Below, piece after piece: positions 35,813 to 46,469 of a stretch of DNA of 64,000 nucleotides. The notes beneath the pieces were generated by a model. That model was not told where the DNA came from and ran no database searches. It worked only from the letters and a program-made list of their open reading frames with translations. The position numbers were made by a program, and so were the translations under genes. The DNA lies in assembly GCA_963678705.1 (NCBI GenBank), contig OY783219.1:4464001-4528000 (forward strand). The letters run 5' to 3'. How positions within the stretch are numbered: the stretch's first letter is position 1; every line of letters starts with the position of its first letter. This stretch comes from Panorpa germanica (Eukaryota; Arthropoda; Insecta; Mecoptera; Panorpidae).

Positions 35813-37397
35813 CAAGCGTATTTAAGCGACAGCGAATTCAAGCCGACTTTCTTCTTCATTCTTTGCATGTGTTGTGTCACAATACATGCATACCACGTAC
35901 CGATACGACAGTACGCCAAGTCAAACTTGTGTACTGTAGAGTGTATTGGAGTTGTCTTGCACTAACATAATTTATCATCAGAGCAAACTTTTACTTTCAT
36001 TTTTATCGATACACCACTGTTATGAAAGAGACTATTGCATTCTCTTTTACATTTCTTTCATGTATTCGCTTGGTTAAAATTCGCTGATGTACGCTTCCAG
36101 TATGAGAGCTAAATAACGCCCATATTCGGACAGCTCTGTATTTTGAGTTCGTTACATTTACAGGGTTCGGATTGGTAAAGCGTAGTAGCGCGTATACGTC
36201 CGCCTAATGCACAAAAGAGTAGATATATTTTTAAATCGATAAAATAGGCCACAACACGTTATATACAGTACCGTATTAATCATGGCTCACTTCAAACAGG
36301 CCTATGCCAATTGTGACTAGATACAATAGATTTTGCGTGAGAGATAAAATAATATTTTTGGCTGATTTCCCTGATTTAGCCTAGGTACGCTGGGCTTCCT
36401 AAAAGTTAATCTGGTACTGGATGTATATTAGGTAAAATCGTTTACATACCATGTAACTTTTATTATGTTACATAATAAACGGCGGCGGCCTCAGGGGGTG
36501 ACAAGCAGGGCAACCGCCCAAAGCCTCGCGCAACAACCCAAGTAGAAAAATTCATTACTATATATATATATTCGAATCTCGCGCCTCGCCCTTTAGAAAT
36601 CCCACTAGAATCACTGCGTATATCTTTTAAGGCATGCATGTGCCTTAGTTTATCATCATTAATATTTGTGGTCTTTGTGCTTGTTAACTTTTATAAAACT
36701 TCCAATATAAAATTTTATTTCTTGTCAATTATCATCAAAAATACTTAGTCACAATTTACATAAATTATACAAAGAACAAGTGCCTCGCAAAGATCTGCCG
36801 CCCCTGAATATACGTAACTGTATTTAACGGGTGTTTCAGGGTTTAGCTAAGAACTACACCACTGCCTTAGCTTTATTTTTGCATAATTCGCATAGATGTA
36901 TGTATGTATGCTTCTAAGACGACCACGGCGGCAGTGAAGGTTTTTTCAATCTTTATAAGAGTTATGTTCGATCCTTCACTTGCATTAGATACATAAAATA
37001 TGTAACACATAAAAACAAATCATTGAATTTATAAAGTTGAATAGATAATGATAATGAAATCAACAAAACACACATTCAAACAAACCGCCTTATAACTTCC
37101 AAGATTTGATTTAAACGTTTATAGCTTTGTTTGAAAATTGCAACGCAATAGTTGATGGTCATGATTATCGCCAATATCAATCACCTCTCCCCCTCTGTCC
37201 AATCCGACAACCCTCACAATAAACAGAATGATGAAATAATGACGCTGCAACAATTCTAACAATGTTAGTGAGACAAAATGAGCAGAGAAATTTACTTGTC
37301 AAAAATGTCGGACATGTTGTAAAAAGATTCTAATCAAAAATGAAATAAATTTTTAGATTTTTATCACAGTGACTTTAGAGAATTTTGAATAAACAGA
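35813..37397. other. Repeat-rich intergenic DNA
   Basis: No coding block. A GC-richer patch at 36,478-36,600 (GGCGGCGGCCTCAGGGG ...) resembles decayed retroelement sequence. Otherwise AT-rich and featureless. Confidence 0.4.
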
Positions 37398-38008
37398 TTG
37401 TCCTATGTCTTAATTTCTATAAAAGTGTACTATGTATATATTGATAAAGTGGGTTACTAGAACCTCAAATGTTCAATTATTTTTTAATAACTCCTTATAT
37501 GTTAAGAGATATTAACAATTTAAAAAGTCATTTTGTCTCTTTAATTATTAAAGGTATTCAACGTTGTACACATTCCAAATGCATGTGACATCACAACCGC
37601 TGCCAACCTTACAGCTCATAAATCTCTGCTATATGTATTTATATATCAAAATATCAAATATAATTTACAGCTATTTCAAGGAACAATCAAATTCCAATAT
37701 TATGTCTGCCTTAGCAGGGTTAAATAAAATGAAAACTTATTATTTTTTGACTTGACTTGATTATTTGGCTACCAACAGCTACAAAACATTACCACAGCAC
37801 TGACCTACTCAACAAATAACTGACAAACTGTCATACAAATATGGCCGACCATTTCTAGTGCTAAAACTACAATTCAAATTTTGAATTGCTATATCTCCGT
37901 CAACATTTAGATATTTAATAAAATAGACACGGTAATACACATTTATTAACATCAATTTCAATCAACAATTGAAAAATCGACCACTAAAAAATGAGGACAC
38001 AAGCCCAT
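37398..38008 (-). mobile_element. MITE-1 copy, nearly complete, minus orientation
   Basis: Reverse complement of the 50,675-51,278 element over its full length, ending AGGACACAAGCCCAT at 38,008. The left end has lost a few terminal bases. Confidence 0.85.
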
Positions 38009-38334
38009 TAAACTTAGTTCGTTTCTTACTCGGATGATAGTGGTCCATTGTCTTCTTAATGTCTGCTTTGCTCGTGCAGTCGCTCTACTATTCTAGAAAC
38101 AATTAGAACAGCCCTGGGTGGCGAAGCGAGTAGCGACTTCGCCGTCAAAGCACGTACCTCTCGCTTACTGCTTCTAAATAATTATGGTGACCATTAATTA
38201 TAGTTGTTAGCAGTTATTTTTAATTACAGACTGCGAACAGATCCGAGTAACCCATAAATATACATTTATGTAGCATTTACGTTCAAATTCGGTAAACTTC
38301 AATAGTTCTAGCGACAAAAAATAACTGACATCAT

Positions 38335-38806
38335 AGTAAACATTTTGGAGTCACTTTGACATCATATTAAAAAACGTATTTATTTACAGTTTATTTTCTC
38401 ACAGTCGTTCTTATGAAATGTCTATTTTATCGGCTACAAATGGCGAAACCACTCCACCTGTCGTAATACAAATGAAGATAAAATTGATGCGAACTATAAT
38501 TAATAGTGATAGAAACGTCACAAAACAAGACACTTCACCAAATTGTTTACTACCCAGTAAACAATTTGGTGAAGTGCTCTATTTAGTGACGTTTCTATCA
38601 CTATTTCACTTCAATCATAGTTCGCATTGACTTTATCTTCATTTGTATTACGACAGGTGGAGTAATTTCGCCATTTGTAGCCGATAAAACAGACATTTCA
38701 TATGAAAAAATGTGAGAAACTGAACTATAAATGAACTCTTTTATGACAAAAAAATCATGACGCATCTTCAATATGATGTCAAAGTGACTCCAAAATGTTT
38801 ACTGGG
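38335..38806. mobile_element. Head-to-head pair of MITE-2 copies
   Basis: One copy (38,335-38,551, +) meets a second (38,553-38,806, -) at TTTACTACCCAGTAAA, forming a large inverted repeat of about 470 bp. The first copy has lost its outer terminal bases and part of its interior. Confidence 0.85.
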
Positions 38807-40057
38807 CTGGGAGACTACTACTTCTACTTTACAAGCTTATATTTTAATGTTTATCAATACAGCACCATGTTAAAAGAAATAAAAGTACGTATTATATATT
38901 TGTTCGTTTTCCACTCTCTCATCGGTGAGTCGTTCGTTATAAATCGTATATTTCACAGATAGACGATAAAAATAAATTGTAAATGCTCTAGCCGGTATTT
39001 ATAATTCATAACTAGCACCAGTGACGTTCACCGAAGTTATAGGAAATGTAAAAGCATTTCAATTTTGTATAAAATCGTTTTGTTTTATGATTCTAAAGAT
39101 ATATTATAATCCTGTAGCCCTTAAAAAGGTCTTCTACAGATTTTTATGATTATTTTAATCTGAAAAATATAATTCTATGATTTTAATAGCAATAACTCCT
39201 CCAAAATTTAAGCGTGAAAGAAATTTTTGTTTATTGTCCCGCCAAATTTTTCTGTACTTGAATTCAAGTAGACGAAGCCCTTCACACCATCATCAACGGT
39301 TTAAGTTACTTGACCAAGAGAATGAGTCTCACAGATCAAATGTCTGTCGTCTACATGATAACTCAAGTACTAACTGACTCTGTATTAAATAACAAAACAC
39401 CTTGGCATGGTTTAATAAAATAAAATGCGTCCGCGATCTAAGTAGAGTACTCTAGGTGCTCCCCCTCCCCCCGACCCCCTTACCCACTCCTCGTAGTCCT
39501 AGTACAAGACATTCGTCATATCGATTTACTGCAGGCGTTTTCTTTTAAGTCAACATGGATTTTAATGCACTGTATGCATTTCTTGCAGTTTTTATAGCAG
39601 CAACAATTTAACAGTTTTGCTCTTTGAAAATAGGTTAAGAATGAGTGCCATTTTGACAACTTTCAAATTCATTACTTAGTTATCATTAATTACTGCTGAT
39701 ATAGACATTTAAGTTAAAGCTATTAAGAGTTAAAGTAAATTAGATTTTTAATTGCGCACACACGATAAAGGTGAGCGTCCACCGGTCTACAGAACGCGAC
39801 TGTTTTATCGTATGGAACACAGAAGAGAAGCAACAGGCTTGTATAACGTGATAATTTTATCTAGAATGATTTATCTTTAGAACATTCGGTAATCCGGTAT
39901 GGCCGTAGGTCCGAACATGCCGGATTAAATATAGGTTACTGCATTATCATATAAAGTACAATTTCGTCAGTTCGGTACAGTCATGAGCACGGTCGTACCG
40001 TATTATTATAATTGCCAAATTATCGATTGTTAATAAAGTTAATAAAAATAAAATAAA
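38807..40057. other. Repeat-rich intergenic DNA
   Basis: No coding block seen. The segment near 39,890-39,945 (GGTAATCCGGTATGG ... CGGATTAAAT) looks like debris of a DNA transposon end. Short cytosine runs lie at 39,464-39,482. Confidence 0.4.
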
Positions 40058-40517
40058 ATGGGTTTGTGTCCTCATTTTTAGTGGTCGATTTTTTAATTGT
40101 TGATTGAAATTGATGTTAATAAATATACATATATTGGCCTTTTTATTTTAATAAATACCTAAATGCTGACGGAGATATAGCAATTACAAATATGAATTGT
40201 AGTTTTAGCGCTAGAGATGTCGGCCATATTTATGACGTAACCTGTCTGTACTCTGTCTGTATGTATGGATAAGAGTTTTGTGTTGAATATGCTAACCCTT
40301 TTACGATCTGTTGTATAAAAGAGATAGCAACTTAGCGAACGTGATGTCACATATCTTGGAATGTTCAAAAACATTCAATCCCTTTAATATTTAAAGGGAC
40401 AAAAGGACTTTTTTAATTGTTAATATCTCCTAAAATAATTGGACATTTGAGGTTCTAGTAACCAACTCTACAATATATACAGTTTTATAGAAATTAAGAC
40501 ATAGAACACAAGCCCAT
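40058..40517 (+). mobile_element. MITE-1 variant copy
   Basis: Ends ATGGGTTTGTGTCCTC and AACACAAGCCCAT are kept. The middle differs from the main type and contains TTGTATAAAAGAGATAGC, which also occurs at 41,931-41,948 and, inverted, at 43,484-43,501, defining a subfamily. Confidence 0.8.
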
Positions 40518-40662
40518 TATAGTACTTAGTAGTAAATATTCAAAAGTTGACAGAAATATACTTATTTAAAATTTGAATTTCATAGTTTTGCCCCTTCTAT
40601 TAACTCTGCGTGTGACGTCACAAAAGAAATAAATTATTTTGTTATAACGTTGGATCTCTTTA

Positions 40663-40916
40663 CCCAGTAAACAATTTGGTGAAGTGCCCTATTTAGTGAC
40701 GTTTCTATCACTATTTCACTTCAATTATAGTTCGCATCAACTTTATCTTCATTTCTATTCCGACAGGTGGAGTAATTTCGCCATTTGTAGCCGATAAAGT
40801 AGACATTTTATATGAAAAAATGTGAGAAACTGAACTATAAATGAACTCTTTCATGACAAAAAAATCATGACGCATCTTCAATATGATGTCAAAGTGACTT
40901 CAAAATGTTTACTGGG
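40663..40916 (-). mobile_element. MITE-2 copy nested in MITE-1-like sequence
   Basis: 254 bp with complete ends, inserted into TCTTTA^ATTATTAAA of a MITE-1-related sequence. TA is found on both sides (TTTA-CCCAGT ... CTGGG-TAATT), as for Tc1/mariner-type targets. Confidence 0.85.
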
Positions 40917-41556
40917 TAATTATTAAAAGATCAAAAGTGACTTCTTTAATTGTTAGCATAATATTTTATGTCCTCATAGCCAACAAAAGACTGGACCATA
41001 GGAAAGTAGTTCACATTAACCGTGCGATTTTTAACCTTTATAAAATTGGCGAATTGAACTAGTCTAAACATGTCATGTTTACAATGAATCAATTTAAAAA
41101 GTTTGTACCCGACATGACGTCATCTAAACACATAACTAGAGACCTTTTGGCCAGCGTCTATCGGTGGTCGTGGTGGTACATTTCATGGTGTGACAACGAA
41201 TAATAGGTCAGTTATTTGAGTATTTGCGTGACCTTGCAACTTAGCATACTCTGACTACAATTGTTATTTGTATGACATGCAAAACAAAACGGAGAATGCA
41301 GTACCGTATTCAGATATTTCAACTTGATGCACTTTCTATTTGTTCGCTAAAAGTTATTGTCTTGAATTCATACTAAATTCAATTGCATCCAGTTACAATA
41401 AACAATTATTTTGAGTCCTCACTTGCCTCAGCCTTAATCCGTCGCTGGATTTATAAAATTGCAAAGGGATTGTTCTTTACTTATCTACATTCTAAATCTA
41501 CAAGAGGATAAAGGGTTGCCGTCGGATTTAAGTAAGGCGCCGCCTTTGATAATACA

Positions 41557-42119
41557 ATTGATTGAAATTGATGTTAATAAATGTATATTGGCGTGTCTAT
41601 TTTATTAAATATCTAAATGTTGACGGAGATATACCAATTAAAAATTTGAATTGTAGTTTTAGCGCATTTGTATGACGTGAAATGCATTTATACGTCAGTT
41701 ATTCAGCTGTGGTAATGTTTCGTAGCTGTTGGTAGTCGAAATAATCAAGTCAAGTCAAAGAATAATAAGTTTTTATTTTATTTAATCCTGTTAAGGCAGA
41801 CATAATATTGGAATTTTATTGTTCCTTGAAATAGCTGTAAATAATATTTGATATTTTGATATATAAATACATATAGCAGAGATTTATGAGCTGAAAAGGT
41901 TGATAACCTGTAAATTTGCCAGAGTTCTATTGTATAAAAGAGATAGCACCTAGCGGTTGTGATGTCACATGCAGTTGGAATGATGTACAACGTTGAATCC
42001 CTTTAATAATTAAAGAGACAAAATGACTTTTTTAATTGTTAATATCTCTTAACATATAAGGAGTTATTAAAAAATAATTGAACATTTGAGGTTCTAGTAA
42101 CCCACTTTATCAATATATA
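41557..42119 (+). mobile_element. MITE-1 copy, ends truncated
   Basis: Starts at TTGATTGAAATTGATG and runs to TATCAATATATAG. It lacks both terminal TGGGCTTGTGTCC repeats. Confidence 0.8.
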
Positions 42120-43109
42120 GTTCAGTTTCAGTTAAAAAAATATTATACTCCTGACTAATGGCAAAAGTGTACCTCATACGGGATTGAGGAATAGACAAAC
42201 CTGTTAATTTTAATTGAAATTCTAGTCACTAGGTTACGTGAGGAAAGTCGAAAACAATCAAAAATAGATTACTTGTAACAAATTTTATAAAAAAACGAAA
42301 AAACGGTTGCTGTAAATTTCTTTATAATTCAATTAGTGATTCTAAGTTTTTCAAAGGAATCACAAAATATACGTTTTAACATAGGTCGGTATCAGTGTAG
42401 GGTTCCTATGTTAAAAATGCAAAGTTTAACAATCTATAAATATAATACTGCAAGAAGTATTGAAACTTTTTCTATATACTTATTTAAACTTTCAAGATGA
42501 ATTAATTGTAATATTTAAATAATATCTTTACTTCAGACGCTTTGAAAATAATAATTTAATTCAAATAAAAGCGATAAATGTAATAAACTCACCATTTTTA
42601 TAAAATGTACAATTAATTAACCACAAAGCTTGCACTTGGAGTTCGTCGTGAGATGTACAACAATTATTTGTACAATAAATAAGTTACTAAGAGCGAAATC
42701 AAAACTAAACTGAATGATTCTAGCTAACCAGCATTTGAATTTAATTTGATAGAGCCCCCCTGCTGAAGACTGGGACAAGATAATCCCCTCTTCTCCAGGA
42801 GATTGTCCTCAAGTCTACGAGAACGAGTTCTAACGCGGGATGAACAATGGGATTAGCTCATAAAGTCATGCGGATAAAAGTAATTGTTATTTTTTGATTT
42901 ATTGTAGCAGGTTTGTTTAGCAAGAGAAGTGTATTTTATTTTGTTTAACTTACTGCTACCTTTTTAGGGGTCGTTATTTTAATGTTAGATTGTAATAATT
43001 TTTTTTATATACATATATATATATATTGGCGTTTTTATTTTTTAAATATCCAAAAGTTTACGGAGTTGTAGCTATATCAACTCTGCACTTGACGTCACTA
43101 AAGAAATAA
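42120..43109. other. Repeat-rich intergenic DNA
   Basis: No coding block. The right part (about 42,975-43,109) is a diverged MITE-1-like arm into which the next MITE-2 copy is inserted. Confidence 0.4.
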
Positions 43110-43363
43110 CCCAGTAAACATTTTGGAGTCACTTTGACATCATATTGAAGATGCGTCATGATTTTTTTGTCATAAAACAGTTCATTTATAGTTCAGTTTC
43201 TCACATTTTTTCATATAAAATGTCTACTTTATCGGCTACAGATGGCGAATTTACTCCACCTGTCGGAATACAAATGAAGATAAAGTTGATGCGAACTATA
43301 ATTGAAGTGAAATAGTGATAGAAACGTCACTAAATAGGGCACTTCACCAAATTGTTTACTGGG
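43110..43363 (+). mobile_element. MITE-2 copy
   Basis: 254 bp, ends CCCAGTAAACATTTTGG and CCAAATTGTTTACTGGG, inside a MITE-1-like arm (GACGTCACTAAAGAAATAA). Confidence 0.85.
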
Positions 43364-43449
43364 AAGTAATAAAAGTAATAAGAAGTAAGTAATTGATTAT
43401 TTGAACTCATCACACGGGAGAACCCCCTTAATTAATAAGGGAATTCAAA

Positions 43450-43757
43450 GTTATAGAACATTTCAAGACATGTGTCCACTAAGTTGCTATCTCTTTTATA
43501 CAACAGAGCGTAAAAGAGATAACATATTCAACACAGGTCTCTTATCCATAGAAAAAATAACTGACCTAACCTTAATATTGCGACATGTTACGTCATAAAT
43601 ATGGCCGACCATTTCTAGCGCTAAAACTATAATTCAAACTTTTAATTGCTATATCTCCGGCAACATTTAGATATTTATTAAAATAGAAACGCAAATATAT
43701 ATTTATTAACATCAATTTCAATGAACAATTAAAAAATCGACCCTTAAAATATGGTAA
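43450..43757 (-). mobile_element. MITE-1 variant fragment, minus orientation
   Basis: Reverse complement of the 40,058-type variant, from CTATCTCTTTTATACAA to AAAAATCGACCCTTA. The outer terminal repeat is degraded. Confidence 0.7.
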
Positions 43758-44496
43758 CGCACCTGGTGACAACCCAAAAGAAATTTCTGCCTACCAAAAA
43801 TACACGGTTCTCTTTTTAACGAGGGATTTCCCGACTACTGGTATTTTGCAATGTTTCAATGAATATTATTTTATTATCACATTGTTTTACGACTTTATGC
43901 AATTTCATTTTTAACGCAATTTTAATCTCCGGCAATACTCCTGTATACTTTCGTTCTCGAGTTGAAATTCCAACGCTCTAATAGCCTAGCAGCTCGAGTT
44001 ACAAACAAGAATGCGTAAAAATCTTTTTGTAATAAAGAATTATTTAATAATTATTAAAAGCAAGGTTACCATTTCGCTAATTAACTTTAAAATATGAATA
44101 AATTTTATGTTTTAATTAAATAATACAATCTAACATTAAAAATTATTTGTTTTTTTTTGTATAAATTATAAAATTTACTAATATGTGAACACATAGTTCT
44201 TACATGTTGAAATAGAACCAAACAAAAATAAAGCGATTGCTAATTGGAATTAATTTGATTTCGGTTGTGATATATCAAATTTCAATTTCAATTTTTCCGC
44301 GTGTTTTAGATATGCATAATACGTCATCGAAGATGTAAGTAATCGAGATTATTTTTTCTTTTAACAACTTCCGTAATATAATATTTAATGGGATAGGGTT
44401 AAAAATCATCTGTTAGCAGGGAATGACGTATCCCACACACACTCGAGTGCGTCTCTTGAAAGAGAAGAGCACAAATCGTCGGACGTGACGTACCAT

Positions 44497-44632
44497 GTAT
44501 TGGATTTGTTTATAACGTTGCATCCCTTTAATTGTTAATATCTCCTAATATATAAGAAGTTATTAAAAAATAATTGGACATTTGAGGTTCTGGTAGCCAA
44601 CTTTATCAATATATAGTTTCGTTTTATAGAAA
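44497..44632 (+). mobile_element. MITE-1 3' fragment
   Basis: Matches TTTATAACGTTG ... CTTTATCAATATATAG and the following TTTTATAGAAATTA of MITE-1; heavily truncated. Confidence 0.65.
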
Positions 44633-45179
44633 TTATGTTATTGTTTATAAACCCATTAAAACTAATTCCATTCTAAAGAAATATTTTTGATAAAAATTAT
44701 TTCCAAATTAATATGATTTTATATATATATTTTAAAAAAATATAAATAGTAATAATAAATTCTCAACGTCGCAGACAATTGGTTGACAGCCCCTGGTTTA
44801 AACACATGGGAAAACAACCAACAAGAAGGATTAAAAAGCGACGATTGAAAAATCGATTTTTATAATTTTCAACTTTCTATTTTATAAATTGCTATAACTA
44901 TTATTATATAAGAATTGTTAGCTATTAAAAATATTTAATTTTTTAGCTTTTAGCATTTATGCTTTCAGGCTCGATTGCCCGACCTTAAATATGAATATAT
45001 CTTTTAATTATTTACAAAACATTATTATTAAGCAGAGGTGCCCCCAACATGAAACCTGCCAAAGTAGTAAAATGTAATCGGTGATCGGAAACATCTACTT
45101 ATTTACGATTAAACAAAAATGTATTTTCTTAAATATTATAAAATTGTTGACCACCCCTGGATATTGTTAGACAGTTGGT

Positions 45180-45323
45180 GCGCCTGTACCGAACTCGACG
45201 TATTATACTTCTCCGATATCTATATGGTTTGTGATCTACTTCACAGGGTTGCTCGGTTTGCTTGACCTGGCTTTAACGTCCATTGGCGTCCATTAACGAG
45301 AGGCCCGACGGGAATAATAAAAG
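45180..45323 (+). other. Probable 5' UTR exon of the ZNF143-type gene
   Basis: A GC-richer stretch ending in a strong donor, AATAAAAG|GTGAGT at 45,324, on the same strand and 1.1 kb before the acceptor TTTGCAG at 46,455 that precedes the start codon. It has no ATG-led frame of note. The left border is not defined. Confidence 0.4.
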
Positions 45324-45890
45324 GTGAGTAGTATTTCTGGGTAATTTCCCAAGATTCCTTGAGTTTTATTTTTGTTTATTATTTAAAAATTGAATATATT
45401 AATTATTAGCTAAATACGTAAACATTCTATTGATTTATATTTCATTAATTAATTAAAAACTAAATGCATTTAGATATTGTGAAACGTCTATAGATTTATT
45501 TTGACATTTATAACGACTAGCTCCATCTATTCTTACAAATATAAACTAATATATTTATCTATACTCGATGTAACATACGTGTTAAATTCAAAATAATTAT
45601 TTATTTTATGATACGAAAATATGCAGCGAATGTTTTTCTCGTTTTAATTTATATTTTAGTTAGAGAAGATGAGCATGAATTCTTTGCGTACTTGAAAATA
45701 TTCTAAATGTTAAAAAATTTGCATAGTACTTTGTTATCTACAAATATCAATAATATAATTAATATATTTCCGAAACTATAAAAGCATTTCACACTGAAAG
45801 CGACTTTACTTGTAGATTTTTACAACGGTCTTGTTGCATTAGCACCCCTGTATCATGAGAGGAGTACTATTGTTTGTTGTTTAGACCATA

Positions 45891-46228
45891 GACATATAAG
45901 AATAGAGTGCGCAAGAGGCTGAATACTGTAATAAAGGCAAAGAGAAAGATAACCGCGAAAGTCCTCTGTGTGTCTTTCGAGCCGAGTACTGTGATTGACT
46001 GAGAGTGGGGGGCTGTCGGTGTTTTTATTCATTTTAAAATTTACTGTATGCTACACTCACTATTACAAATATTTTTATTTTAACTATAGCGTCTGTTTGC
46101 TTGTTTACCCTCTACTATACCGCCAATCAACCAAGCCAGCAGCAGCGGTTCTGCTAGGAAAAAACAGATAGGACTCGCTTCCTCTTACATGTGGCCATAC
46201 ACTTCGCGTACTCTATTCTTATATCTCT
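45891..46228. mobile_element. TA-flanked MITE in the putative first intron of the ZNF143-type gene
   Basis: Ends GACATATAAGAATAGAGT and ACTCTATTCTTATATCTC form an inverted repeat flanked by TA on each side, with weaker similarity further out (TGTTTAGACC / TGTCTAAACG). The interior of about 300 bp is non-coding and higher in GC. Confidence 0.7.
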
Positions 46229-46469
46229 ATCGTTTAGACAGTAAAAATTCTTAAGCTATTATTGGCCCACCCCTAAATTAACGCTCCACTAAATATATAC
46301 ACCACTTTTCAGTGAGAGAGAGGGGAAAAATAGTTAATCCTATTGCAATATTACGAAATACAAATAATAAATTAAATAAAAAGCATTTGTTTAATAACGA
46401 AATTACTAACAGGATGTATTATACATAATAGTAATTTTCTAAAAAAAATTTGCAGTTAAAAAAACGAAA

